A DNA stretch of 64,000 bases from Variovorax paradoxus EPS (lineage in GTDB: Bacteria; Pseudomonadota; Gammaproteobacteria; Burkholderiales; Burkholderiaceae_C): positions 5,518,001 to 5,582,000 of the forward strand of contig NC_014931.1 of the NCBI RefSeq assembly GCF_000184745.1, in the 5' to 3' direction. How positions within the stretch are numbered: position 1 is the stretch's first letter; the number at the start of each line of letters is the position of its first letter. The notes beneath the pieces were generated by a model. It saw only the letters and a list, made by a program, of their open reading frames with translations, was not told the origin of the DNA and ran no database searches. The translations under genes and the position numbers were made by a program. Of the stretch, positions 41,064-50,540 are shown one piece after another.

Positions 41064-42010
41064 AGCACTTCGACGAAGCCGCCACCCGCGCGCCATTGGG
41101 TTTCGAAAAACTCGTGCCCGCATTGCGCGCGGCCTTCGCTGCCGAGGCGCAGGTGCCGCCGCGCCATGTGCACAGCATCGAGACTGCGGCGGGTGCGGAC
41201 AAGGGCACCGTGCTCATCATGCCGGCGTGGAGCGACGCCGGGTTTCTCGGCATCAAGACCATCAACATCTTCCCCGGCAACAGTGCGCGCGGGCTGCCCG
41301 GCCTGCATGCGACCTATGTGCTGTACGACGCGCGCACCGGCGTGCCGCTCGCGATGATGGACGGCAACGAGATCACCGCGCGGCGCACCGCCGCGGCTTC
41401 GGCGCTCGGCGCCTCGTTCCTCGCGCGGAGCGATGCGCGCCGGCTGCTGGTGCTGGGCACCGGCCGCATCGCCCGCATGCTGCCGGCCGCGCATGCGAGC
41501 GTGCGGCGCATCGACGAAGTGACGGTGTGGAACCACCGGCCCGAAGGCGCCGAAGCCCTGGCCGCACAACTGCGCGCCGAGGGCTGGAACGCAGAGGCCG
41601 CGGTCGATCTGGAAGCGGCCGTGCGCAGTGCCGACATCGTCAGCTGCGCCACGCTCGCCACCGCGCCGCTGGTGCGCGGCGAATGGCTCGCGCCCCGGTC
41701 GCATCTCGACCTGATCGGCAGCTTCACGCCCGCGATGCGCGAGGCCGATGTGCAGTGCTTCGCAGGCGCGCGCACCTTCATCGACACGAGCGAGGCCCTG
41801 CAGAAATCGGGCGACCTGCTCGATGCGATCGCGGCCGGCACCCTGCGCGCGCAAGAGGTGCAGGGCACGCTCGCCGAGCTGTGCCGCGGCGAGCGCGCGG
41901 GCCGCGGCGGTCGAACTGGTGATGCGGAACGCACCGTGTTCAAGGCCGTGGGCAGCGCCCTCGAAGACCTGACCGCCGCCACGCTGGTGTGGCAAGACGC
42001 GGCCGCCTGA
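41060..42010 (+). CDS. Ornithine cyclodeaminase/mu-crystallin-family protein
   Basis: A 316-residue NAD(P)-binding protein. Typical blocks: IKTINIFPGNSARGLPGLHATYVLYD, GVPLAMMDGNEITARRTAAASALG and the Rossmann LLVLGTGRIARML. Family members are amino-acid or imine reductases/cyclodeaminases; the exact substrate is unclear. It starts in overlap with the hydrolase stop (ATGA at 41060). Confidence 0.88.
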   Translation: MKHFDEAATRAPLGFEKLVPALRAAFAAEAQVPPRHVHSIETAAGADKGTVLIMPAWSDAGFLGIKTINIFPGNSARGLPGLHATYVLYDARTGVPLAMMDGNEITARRTAAASALGASFLARSDARRLLVLGTGRIARMLPAAHASVRRIDEVTVWNHRPEGAEALAAQLRAEGWNAEAAVDLEAAVRSADIVSCATLATAPLVRGEWLAPRSHLDLIGSFTPAMREADVQCFAGARTFIDTSEALQKSGDLLDAIAAGTLRAQEVQGTLAELCRGERAGRGGRTGDAERTVFKAVGSALEDLTAATLVWQDAAA

Positions 42011-42263
42011 ATCCGCCATTCATTCAGGGTAAGTCCTGATCGTTCGGCGGGGCCGGCAACCCATCTACGGGTCGTGCGCAATGGACACTCCATGGAACGA
42101 ACGCTCGCCGCCGGGAGGCCGGCCGGCGTGTTCATGGCACGAAACTTGAAAGCAGCAAAAGGAACCCGGCGTTGGACGACAGGCGCATACGTCATACGGC
42201 TGATAGCGCCCGACACCGAGTAGCACTAATCTGCTAATGCGAAGAAATCAGAGAGGCAACCGC

Positions 42264-42533
42264 ATGCTCACCATCCTTCAGAAAGCCAACATCCTCCGCA
42301 AGGTGGGGTTCGATGTTCCGGCGCGTCCGGACGACGACCTTTCCACCAATGCCGTGACCGGATCGACCGTGAAACCCGAGGGCATTTCCCAGAAGGCGCA
42401 CGACTGGGCCAAGGCCATCGAGACCTTGTACGTGGCCTACGTCGCGGCCCGTGCCGCCAAGAGCCTGCGCGATTCCGAGGAAGTGCGGCAGACGGCGATG
42501 CTGCAGAAGCTTTCTTCGAAGGCTTACGCCTGA
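42264..42533 (+). CDS. Hypothetical small helical protein, 89 residues
   Basis: A polar, helical protein (MLTILQKANILRKVGFDVP at the start, and a C-terminal AIETLYVAYVAARAAKSLR helix). AGAGG lies 8 bases before the ATG at 42264, which favours it over the in-frame ATG at 42237. Not recognised. The 250 bp upstream hold no gene. Confidence 0.6.
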   Translation: MLTILQKANILRKVGFDVPARPDDDLSTNAVTGSTVKPEGISQKAHDWAKAIETLYVAYVAARAAKSLRDSEEVRQTAMLQKLSSKAYA

Positions 42534-42692
42534 GGCGCTGAGCCTTTTCTTCCGCACCGCTCCACGAGCGATGCAAGCGCGCAGCCCGCCGGCTGGCGCT
42601 CTCTGCGGGAGTCCCTGAGCTTGTGACTCCCTCGCTTCACACGCAGGTTCATGCGGCGCCCGTACGCACGGCGCGCCGCGGGGCCTGCTTAT

Positions 42693-43121
42693 TTACTTGC
42701 CTTGCGCCGACTGCACCGCCGGGTTCTGCATCGTCGAGATGACCTTGCTGTTCACGCGCGAGCCGCTGGTCACGTTCTGGTCGGGAGCGGCGGCGGTGGC
42801 CATGGCTTCCTGGTAGACCTGGGCCGGATCGCGTTGCGAAGTGAAGGGGTCCGCGCCGCGCGAGCCGCGGGTCACGTTCTGGTTCGGTGCATGGGCGGTG
42901 TCCACGGCTTGCTTTCTCATGGCTTCAGGATCGGCCGACGAAACGAAGGGGTCGGCGCCGCGCGAACCGCGGGTCACGTTCTGGTTCGGTGCGTGGGCGG
43001 CGGCGACGGCTTCGGCTTCGACTTCCGCGCGGCTGCGGCCGCCCGATTGCTGGGCCTGGGCGGTGGTGGTGACGGCGAGCACCGCGAATGCAGCGGCGAG
43101 GGCGAGTTGCGAGGTCTTCAT
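42693..43121 (-). CDS. DUF4148-like secreted protein with internal repeats
   Basis: A 142-residue protein with a signal peptide (KTSQLALAAAFAVLAVTTTAQA). The mature chain has two perfect copies of HAPNQNVTRGSRGADPF and a third, degenerate copy (AAPDQNVTSGSRVNS), each preceded by an Ala/Glu helix. Distantly like the DUF4148 protein at 25545. Likely periplasmic; function unknown. Confidence 0.8.
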   Translation of the reverse strand: MKTSQLALAAAFAVLAVTTTAQAQQSGGRSRAEVEAEAVAAAHAPNQNVTRGSRGADPFVSSADPEAMRKQAVDTAHAPNQNVTRGSRGADPFTSQRDPAQVYQEAMATAAAPDQNVTSGSRVNSKVISTMQNPAVQSAQGK

Positions 43122-43384
43122 GGTTGGTTCTTCATGCGAGTTGTTGGAGGGAGTCGGCCCGTGGATGCGGGAAAACCCTGACCAAGTCTCGCGGGGGCAA
43201 AAGGCAGTTCCATGACGGCCCCAGGCGAAGCTGGGTTGCCAATCGGGGCGACGACGCGTTGCGCGCGCTTCTGCTACGGAAGTTCTCGCACCGGGTCTGC
43301 AGAGGGCTCGACAATCCGCGCGCAACCGGCGGGGAGAAGCAAAATCCCACCGCCCCCTTCACTCCCTTCACCACGAAACACCCC

Positions 43385-43756
43385 ATGGAATCACCACTCG
43401 GAACCGTCATCCTCTACGCCAGGGACATGCAGAAATCCGCGGCCTTCTACGCCCGGCATTTCGGGTTCATCACCAGCGGTGAAGTCGTCGAAGGGCTGAT
43501 CGAATTGACGCATCCGGGCGGCGGCGCGGGCATCCTGATTCACCAGGCGGCCAAGTCGGTGAAGCTCGGGCAGGTGGGCGTGAAGCTGAGCTTCCACGTG
43601 AAGGACGTGAGGGCATTCGCCGCGGAGGCAGCCCTTCAAGGCCTGGCATTCGGCGCAGTGCATGAAGCCAACGGCTACGCATTCGCCAATGCCAAGGATC
43701 TCGACAAGAACTCGATCGGCATCTCGAGCAGGGCCTATCGGGACGCCACGGTGTGA
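43385..43756 (+). CDS. VOC-family (glyoxalase-like) protein
   Basis: A 123-residue single-domain VOC protein: TVILYARDMQKSAAFYARHFGF, then LIELTHPGGGAGILIH, and VGVKLSFHVKDV starting the second motif. Potential metal ligands are present (His and Glu), but the reaction is unknown. It is separate from the PolB gene that follows 78 bp later. Confidence 0.8.
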   Translation: MESPLGTVILYARDMQKSAAFYARHFGFITSGEVVEGLIELTHPGGGAGILIHQAAKSVKLGQVGVKLSFHVKDVRAFAAEAALQGLAFGAVHEANGYAFANAKDLDKNSIGISSRAYRDATV

Positions 43757-43834
43757 CGCAGCGGTGAGCGCGCGAAAATCCGTCGCGTTCAAGCCGACGC
43801 CCGCTGCCCGCAGCCCCCGATTCTCAAAGCGCTC

Positions 43835-46225
43835 GTGACATCCACCGACCTCAACGGCTTCATCCTCACTCGCCACTGGCGGGATGCGCCTACAGGCACG
43901 GAGATCGAGTACTGGCTCGCAACCGATGCGGGGCCGATCAAAGTGGTCCTGCCCTCCCAGACCTCTGTCGCATTCGTCGCGACGCAGCACAGGTCGCAGG
44001 TGGAAGCGCACCTCGCAACCATGCCGGGCATGGAAATACGTGAGCTCGCGCTGAAGACCTTCCACCAGGAACCCGTCGTCGGCATCTATGCGAAGCACTT
44101 CCGCCAGCTCGGCCGGCTGGCACGCGCTCTTCAGGCGCAGAACATTCCCCTGCTCGAAGCCGATGTGCGCCCGCACGACCGCTACCTGATGGAGCGCTTC
44201 ATCACCGCCGGCGTGCTGGTGGAGGGCGGGCAGTCAAACGGCGCCACCATCGTCGATTGCAGGCTCAAGCCCGCGCCCGAGTACCGGCCGGCGCTGAAGG
44301 TGGTGTCGCTGGACATCGAGACGAGCCAGCACGAGGCGCTCTATTCCATTGCGCTGGATGGTTTGCCGGACCGCGTCGTCTTCATGCTGGGCGAGCCGCC
44401 GCGTGAATCCAGCGAACCAGATGAGCCGGGTGAGCCCATGGACTTCGCGCTCATCTATTGCCCGACCCGCAAGGCCATCATCGAGAAGCTCAACGACTGG
44501 TTCGAGCGGAACGACCCGGACGTCCTCATCGGCTGGAACGTCATTCAGTTCGACCTGCGGGTGCTGCAGAAAACGGCCAACGAATGCGGCGTACCGCTCC
44601 TTCTGGGGCGGGAGCGCCGGCCCATCGAATGGCGCACGCACCCTGGCAAGCAGGGCTACCTCTTCGCACCCACGCCGGGCCGCGTGATCATCGATGGCAT
44701 CGACGCGCTGAAGGCTGCGGTATGGAGCTTTCCTTCGTTCAGCCTCGAGACCGTCTCGCAGACGCTGCTGGGCGAAGGCAAGGCCATCGGCGACCACTAC
44801 GACAAGATGACCGAGATCGAGCGGCGCTACCAGGAAGACAAGCCCGGGCTCGCGCTCTACAACATCCGCGACTGCGAACTCGTCCTGCGCATCTTCGAGA
44901 AGGCGAAGCTGCTGCAGTTCGTGATGGAGCGCGCACAGACCACGGGCCTTCCGGCCGACCACTTCGGCGGCTCCATTGCCGCGTTCAGCCACCACTACCT
45001 GCCGCGCATGCATCGCCTGGGCTACGTGGCGCCGAGCGTCGGCGAGATTGCGAGCAAGGCCTATCCCGGCGGCTACGTGATGGACTCGAAGCCGGGGTTC
45101 TACGACTCAGTCGTGGTGCTGGACTACAAGAGCCTCTACCCCTCGATCATTCGCACCTTTCTTGTAGACCCGGTGGGCTTCGTGGAAGGCACCCATGCCG
45201 CCGACCCGGCGACAACCGTCAAGGGGCCGCAAGGAACCGTCTTCTCGCGCGAGAAGCACTGCCTTCCGGAAATCGTGACCACGCTCTGGCACGCGCGAGA
45301 CGAAGCCAAGCGGGTGAAGAACGAGCCGCTGTCGCAGGCGCTGAAGCTGCTCATGAATTCCTTCGCCGGCGTGCTGGGTGCGACCGACTGCCGCTTCTTC
45401 AATCCCAAGCTGGTGTCCGCCATCACGCTTCGCGGGCACGAGATGATGAAGCTCACACGGGAGTTCGTGGAGAAGCGCGGGTACGTCGCGATCTACGGCG
45501 ACACCGACTCCATCTTCATCTGGCTCAAGCGCACCCACACCAACGAAGAAGCGCACGCCATCGCGGCGACGCTGGCGAGAGACATCAACGCGTGGTGGAC
45601 GCAGACCCTTCGGGAACAACATGGCCTCGCGAACTTCCTCGAGATCGAGTTCGACACCCACTACAAGAAGTTCTTCATGCCGACCATCCGCGGCTCGGAG
45701 GTGGGCAGCAAGAAGCGGTATGCAGGCCTCGGCGTCGATGCCAAGGGCAAGGAAGAGATGGTCTACCGCGGCCTGGAGATGGCTCGCAGCGACTGGACCC
45801 CGCTGGCGCGCCGGTTCCAGGAGGGGCTGCTCTCGCGCATCTTCCACGACGAGCCTTACAAGGAATTCGTGACCGACTATGCAGATGCGTTGCTGGCGGG
45901 CGAGATGGACGAGCTGCTCGTCTATCGCAAGCGCCTGCGCCACCGCCTCGATGCCTACCAGGTCAACGTGCCGCCGCAGGTGCGCGCGGCAAGAGTTGCC
46001 GATGACTACAACGCCCAGCTCGGGCGCCCGAAGCAATACCAGAACGGCGGCTGGATCCGGTACGTCATGACGCAGAGCGGGCCCGAGCCGATGGAGAACC
46101 GCCAGTCGCGCATCGACTACGAGCACTACTTAGCCAAGCAACTCCAGCCGATTGCCGACGCCCTCCTCCAGCCGATGGGCGAGAGCTTCATGGCTTTGAC
46201 GACGGCACAGCAAGGTCTTTTCTAG
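43835..46225 (+). CDS. polB: DNA polymerase II (family B)
   Basis: A 796-residue replicative-fold repair polymerase, close to the E. coli Pol II length. The exonuclease has VVSLDIETS (Exo I), IGWNVIQFDLRVL (Exo II) and YNIRDCELVL (Exo III). The polymerase has LDYKSLYPSII (motif A), LKLLMNSFAGVLG (motif B) and YGDTDSIF (motif C), so both activities should be intact. It acts in damage-tolerant synthesis and restart. The start is a GTG. Its 3' end overlaps the convergent radical-SAM gene by 38 bp. Confidence 0.95.
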   Translation: MTSTDLNGFILTRHWRDAPTGTEIEYWLATDAGPIKVVLPSQTSVAFVATQHRSQVEAHLATMPGMEIRELALKTFHQEPVVGIYAKHFRQLGRLARALQAQNIPLLEADVRPHDRYLMERFITAGVLVEGGQSNGATIVDCRLKPAPEYRPALKVVSLDIETSQHEALYSIALDGLPDRVVFMLGEPPRESSEPDEPGEPMDFALIYCPTRKAIIEKLNDWFERNDPDVLIGWNVIQFDLRVLQKTANECGVPLLLGRERRPIEWRTHPGKQGYLFAPTPGRVIIDGIDALKAAVWSFPSFSLETVSQTLLGEGKAIGDHYDKMTEIERRYQEDKPGLALYNIRDCELVLRIFEKAKLLQFVMERAQTTGLPADHFGGSIAAFSHHYLPRMHRLGYVAPSVGEIASKAYPGGYVMDSKPGFYDSVVVLDYKSLYPSIIRTFLVDPVGFVEGTHAADPATTVKGPQGTVFSREKHCLPEIVTTLWHARDEAKRVKNEPLSQALKLLMNSFAGVLGATDCRFFNPKLVSAITLRGHEMMKLTREFVEKRGYVAIYGDTDSIFIWLKRTHTNEEAHAIAATLARDINAWWTQTLREQHGLANFLEIEFDTHYKKFFMPTIRGSEVGSKKRYAGLGVDAKGKEEMVYRGLEMARSDWTPLARRFQEGLLSRIFHDEPYKEFVTDYADALLAGEMDELLVYRKRLRHRLDAYQVNVPPQVRAARVADDYNAQLGRPKQYQNGGWIRYVMTQSGPEPMENRQSRIDYEHYLAKQLQPIADALLQPMGESFMALTTAQQGLF

Positions 46226-47258
46226 CCGGGACAGCACCGCGTCGAAGCACCACCGGCGCTTCGCCGGCCACGCGTGCCCTCAACTGGCCGCAGCCACCAT
46301 CGACATCCTGCCCCGCGGAATCGCGCAGTTTCGTCAGGATGCCCCGCTGGTGCAGCGTGCGCGCCATCGCTTCGCAGCGCTCCCACGACGGCCGGCTGAA
46401 CGCCACGCCCTCCACCGCGTTGAACGGAATCATGTTCAGCACGCCGTACTTGCCCGAGAGCAGCTTGACGATGCCTTCGATCTCGTCTTGCCCGTCGTTC
46501 ACGCCTTCGAGCAGCGCCCACTGGTACTGGATCGGATAGCCGGTCGCCCGCGCATAGCGCTCGCCCGCATCGACCAGTTCCTCGGGCGTCATGTTCGGTG
46601 CGCGCGGCAGCAGCGTCTTGCGCAGACCGGCCTTCGTCGTGTGCAGCGACAGCGCCAGCGCAGGCTTCACGCGTTCCTGCTGCAGCCGCTCGAACGCACG
46701 CGGATCGCCCACGGTGGAGAACACCAGGTTCTTGTGGCCGATGTTGCCCACCGTGCCCAGCAGCTCGATGGCCTCCATCACGTTGTCGAGGTTGTGCGCC
46801 GGCTCCCCCATGCCCATGAACACGACCTTGCGCACCTTGCGGCGCGTGCGTGCGAGTGCGACCTGGGCAATGATCTCGGCGCTGCCCACCTGGCGCAGCA
46901 ACCCATCGCGACCCGTCATGCAGAACTGGCAGCCCACGGCGCACCCGACCTGCGACGACACGCACAAGCCATCGCGCGGCAACAGCACGCTCTCCACGGT
47001 CTGGCCGTCCGCGAGGGCGACCAGCAGCCGCTCGGAACCATCGGCGCCGGGGTGCACCGTGTGAATGCGCGCAAGGCCCGCGAGCTCGGCTTCGATGGCC
47101 GGCAAGGCCTCCATCAACGACGACGGAAAGAAGCTGTGCGGCAGGCGCCGGCCGCTGTCGCGCGGCAGCGCGTGAGACCACAGCCGCAAGATGCGCTGCT
47201 CGTGGCTCGGGCCCGCGCCGGCTTCGCGGAGTCTTCGTTTCAGTTCGTGGATACGCAT
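46188..47258 (-). CDS. rlmN: Radical SAM 23S rRNA methyltransferase, RlmN-like
   Basis: A 356-residue enzyme of the RlmN/Cfr family, which methylates A2503 of 23S rRNA. CAVGCQFC is the C-x3-C-x2-C [4Fe-4S] motif, KVVFMGMGEPAHNLDNV the GEP motif, and DSAGQDVDGGCGQL holds the catalytic Cys. There is no ndk or pilW neighbour as beside the usual RlmN gene, so this may be an extra paralogue; an RlmN versus Cfr-like regiochemistry cannot be settled by eye. It overlaps polB convergently. Confidence 0.88.
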   Translation of the reverse strand: MRIHELKRRLREAGAGPSHEQRILRLWSHALPRDSGRRLPHSFFPSSLMEALPAIEAELAGLARIHTVHPGADGSERLLVALADGQTVESVLLPRDGLCVSSQVGCAVGCQFCMTGRDGLLRQVGSAEIIAQVALARTRRKVRKVVFMGMGEPAHNLDNVMEAIELLGTVGNIGHKNLVFSTVGDPRAFERLQQERVKPALALSLHTTKAGLRKTLLPRAPNMTPEELVDAGERYARATGYPIQYQWALLEGVNDGQDEIEGIVKLLSGKYGVLNMIPFNAVEGVAFSRPSWERCEAMARTLHQRGILTKLRDSAGQDVDGGCGQLRARVAGEAPVVLRRGAVPARKDLAVPSSKP

Positions 47259-47312
47259 GCGCTGATGTCTGGAGGCAAATGGGGCAATTGAAGAGATGGA
47301 CGTTGGAACAGG

Positions 47313-47660
47313 TCAGCGGCGCTGCTTGAAACCGAACACCTCTTTCCAAGGCGCATCCCCGCTGTCGCGCTCCCACGCCGAGCCCACAGGCTTGTCCGTG
47401 ATTTCGCTCAACGTGGGGTCCATCTTGAGGAAGGAATTCAGAGGGCAGATTTTCGGCGGATTGTCATCGAGCACGCTCTGGCTCTCTTTGCCGCTCTGAA
47501 AGATCCAGCCCGTGTCGTACGGGTTGTTCGGCTTCACCCGGTAGGCGAAGCCCACGGGCAATCGGTTAGGCCCCATGACCTGGTCCGACGCCAGGACCAT
47601 CGGACCGAGCGCGGCGAACTTTTCCTCCCACGGCTCTTTCTTCTTCTTGAATGGCCACAT
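47313..47660 (-). CDS. DUF2185-family protein (Imm33-like)
   Basis: A 115-residue protein starting MWPFKKKKEPWEEKF. PVGFAYRVKPNNPYDTGWIFQSG is the core of DUF2185, a family grouped with immunity proteins of polymorphic toxins. AAGGAGGT precedes the ATG. No toxin gene is near, so it is an orphan. The MWPFK start is shared with the protein at 60995. Confidence 0.75.
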   Translation of the reverse strand: MWPFKKKKEPWEEKFAALGPMVLASDQVMGPNRLPVGFAYRVKPNNPYDTGWIFQSGKESQSVLDDNPPKICPLNSFLKMDPTLSEITDKPVGSAWERDSGDAPWKEVFGFKQRR

Positions 47661-47678
47661 GTCGATACCTCCTTCGCT

Positions 47679-50432
47679 TCAGTTCTTGATGCCCTTGACC
47701 CGCTCGATCAGCTTGCGCGCAAACCGCCCCAGCGTCATCGGCCCCAGCCGGTGGCTCAGGCGCGCCTTCTGCGCTTCGGGCATCTGGGTGCCGAAGCGCC
47801 GCAGCGTGTCCCTGATCGTCGTGTACTCCTGCTCATGTAGGCCCAGCTTGCCCTGCGCATCCGCGAGCCATTCGCTCGCGTTGATGACGCGCTCGCGCAA
47901 CTGCGCATCGGTGCTGCTGCCGAAGCGGGCGATGAGCGTCTTGTAGACCTCGGCGCGCCCGGCCTGCTCGCCTTGCTGGCCGAGCACGCTTGCCTGGTCG
48001 ATCATCGCCTTGGCCACCCACAGTTGCAGCGTGACGTCTTTCGCGTGGCCGTCGCGCCCAAGGAGCCGCGCGTAGCTTTCCAGCGCGGCTTCGGTATCGC
48101 CCGCCTGCTTGTGGGTCAGGCCCTGGCAGTAGAACGCGCGTGCCACGCGCCGGCGAAGGTCGATCACGTCGGAGCTGGCCCAGCGCGCAATGATGTCGCT
48201 GTAGACCGCCTGCTCTTCCTCGTGCCGGCCGAGCTTGTCGAGCGCCGCGCTCTTGTAGCCCAGGCACAGCGCCACGCGCTCCTGGATCGACATCGACAGC
48301 TCTTCGCCGTAGCGCGTGTCCATTTCGTCGGCGCATGCGATCACGCGATCGAGCTGGCCCAGCTGCTGCAGCATGTAGGTCTTGTTGGTCAGCGCGCGCG
48401 AGCACTGGTTGCGCAGCTCGGGATGGCTGGCTTCGATGTGTTCGGCCAGCACCTGGTCGGTCAGCTCGATGCCCTCGCGCTGCTTGCCGGCTTCGCCGAG
48501 TTCGTAGCCGCGCGAGATCGTCTCGCGTATCTCGTCGAGCTTGTCCACCGGCAGATCGGGAAAGTCGCCGCCGAAATCCGCGCCTGAGAGTCTGTCGAGC
48601 GTGACAAGGCAGGTCTGGCGGCTCGCGGCCGCCTTCGACAAGGTGTCGCGCATCGACTCCGAGGTGATGTTCCGAAAGCGCGCGACGATCTCGTCGTACA
48701 CCACCAGCGCCTCGGCCGGACGGTCCACGAGCTTGAGCAGCAGGTAGCCCTTGTTGAGCAGCGCGCTGGCCACGATCTGCAGCACCTGCGCGTCGCTCTC
48801 GTCGGCCGTGAGCGCGAGCAGGCGGTCGTACGCCGCAATCGCTTCCTCGAAAGCCTCGGCCTCGCGCAGTTCGTGAGCCTGGGAATACAGCGCATCGACC
48901 ACTTGCCTCCGCAATTCCGGCACCGCGTCGCGTCCGAAATCCGCCGCCAGCGCGTTCAGCATCGGCGCCTGCACGGCGGCCGGCTCATTGCGCAGGGCCA
49001 TGATCTGCAGGCGCGCGTGAACGGCCTCTTCGCGCAGCGCCTGGCTCGCGCTCGCATCGACGCCCGATGCGGCCGCCTCGTACAGCGCGATCGCCTCGTC
49101 ATTGCGGCCGGCTCCGCGCAGCACGCTGGCGGCGGCCATCGCCCCGCGCGTCGCGGTCAGCAGCAATGCGGCGTCGGTCTCGCCGGTGTGCCTTCCGAAG
49201 CGCGCGTGCACCGCCTCGTACACGGCGGCGGCGTCTTCCGAACGGTCGATGTCGCGCAGCGCCTGGCCACGCGCCATGCCGGCGCGCGCCACCCATCGCC
49301 GTACTGGCAGGAGCGTCGATTCGCCGAAGCGCGCGTCGAACGCATCGCAAACAGGCAGCACGTCTTCGGGCTCCTCCGCGTCGTAGGCGGTGCGGCACAT
49401 CACCTCGGCCGTCAGCTCCTCGATGTCGGCGCCGGTGTGATGGCCGAAGCGCGCGATGAGCGCGCTGCGCAGCGCAGGGACTTCGTCGTCCCGGTCGAGG
49501 CGATACAGCACATGCGTCTTCAGCGCCATCGCGCGGCAGGCGCGCAGCGCGACGCCGGGCAACTCGTCGGCCAGGTGCGCGGCCAGCACGTCGTCGCAGG
49601 CCGCCAGCGCCAGCGCGTATTCACCGGCGTCGTCGAGCATGTCGGCGCGCAGGAATCCGGCGCGCGCATGCACTTCGCGCAGCGCCTCGCGCGGATCGCC
49701 GGCATAGGCCGCGAGCACTTCGCCGAGCATCGGGATGGCTTCCTCGACGCGCTGGCCGGCTTCGGCCAGAACCATCGCCTGGTTGATGCGTGAGTGCCCG
49801 ACGCGTGCGGCCACGGAAGGCTCGGGCGCGTAGGCCAGGTCGCGCCAGACGGCATCGAAGGCCTCGCGCGATTCGGCCGGGTAGTTCAAGTCAGAAAGCA
49901 GCTCGCCACGCCAGATGCGGGCGCGCGCGACGATCTCGCGCGTGGCCTCGGGCGCATCGTTGGCGTAGCGGCGAGCGATGTCTTCGCAGTTGCGCACCAT
50001 GTCGACCTTGGCGAACGCGCCGCCCAGCGAGCCGGCCACCACCGCGCGCTGGAAGGCCGCGTGGGCGACCCAGGTGCGCACTTCGGGCGTGGTCGCGTCG
50101 CCGAAGCGGCGCTCGACTTCTTCGTACGCCCCGATCTCGGAATTGGCTTTGCCGAGGGCGCGCCATGCCAGGCCCTTGGCGTTGAAGGCCTGCGCGATCC
50201 AGAGCGCGCGGCCGGCGGGGGCGGCATCGGCATGCGCGATCAGCGCGTCGCAAAGCGCGACGCGCTCGGCATGCCGGCCGAGCTGGGCGAGTGCCTCGCC
50301 TTTGCGCAGCCAGGCTTCGTAGAGGTGCTCTTCGAGCAGTGGGTCGTTGGCGGCGTGCAGGCGATCGATGACCTGCTCGGCTTCGGCAATGCTGGCCAGT
50401 GCTGCGGCTTCGGCTGCATTCGTTGTGCTCAA
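47679..50432 (-). CDS. Large TPR-repeat protein, 917 residues
   Basis: An all-helical solenoid protein built from about 20 tetratricopeptide-like repeats (for example GEALAQLGRHAERVALCDALIA, AFEEAIAAYDRLLALT, RHEEEQAVYSDIIARW). Repeats are spaced near 45-50 residues with a recurrent ARFG tail, a mark of one expanded module. No enzyme domain, signal peptide or membrane helix is seen. TPR solenoids scaffold protein complexes; partner unknown. It is transcribed toward the DUF2185 gene, 19 bp downstream. Confidence 0.85.
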   Translation of the reverse strand: MSTTNAAEAAALASIAEAEQVIDRLHAANDPLLEEHLYEAWLRKGEALAQLGRHAERVALCDALIAHADAAPAGRALWIAQAFNAKGLAWRALGKANSEIGAYEEVERRFGDATTPEVRTWVAHAAFQRAVVAGSLGGAFAKVDMVRNCEDIARRYANDAPEATREIVARARIWRGELLSDLNYPAESREAFDAVWRDLAYAPEPSVAARVGHSRINQAMVLAEAGQRVEEAIPMLGEVLAAYAGDPREALREVHARAGFLRADMLDDAGEYALALAACDDVLAAHLADELPGVALRACRAMALKTHVLYRLDRDDEVPALRSALIARFGHHTGADIEELTAEVMCRTAYDAEEPEDVLPVCDAFDARFGESTLLPVRRWVARAGMARGQALRDIDRSEDAAAVYEAVHARFGRHTGETDAALLLTATRGAMAAASVLRGAGRNDEAIALYEAAASGVDASASQALREEAVHARLQIMALRNEPAAVQAPMLNALAADFGRDAVPELRRQVVDALYSQAHELREAEAFEEAIAAYDRLLALTADESDAQVLQIVASALLNKGYLLLKLVDRPAEALVVYDEIVARFRNITSESMRDTLSKAAASRQTCLVTLDRLSGADFGGDFPDLPVDKLDEIRETISRGYELGEAGKQREGIELTDQVLAEHIEASHPELRNQCSRALTNKTYMLQQLGQLDRVIACADEMDTRYGEELSMSIQERVALCLGYKSAALDKLGRHEEEQAVYSDIIARWASSDVIDLRRRVARAFYCQGLTHKQAGDTEAALESYARLLGRDGHAKDVTLQLWVAKAMIDQASVLGQQGEQAGRAEVYKTLIARFGSSTDAQLRERVINASEWLADAQGKLGLHEQEYTTIRDTLRRFGTQMPEAQKARLSHRLGPMTLGRFARKLIERVKGIKN

Positions 50433-50540
50433 TCGGTGTCCTTCCCTTGCGTGCCGCGTGGCACGCCGTGCGTCTGCCCGTCGCAGGCAGGCGCACTTTA
50501 AAGGAAGGTGGAATCGAGGACCGCCCGCCCCGTCAGGCGA

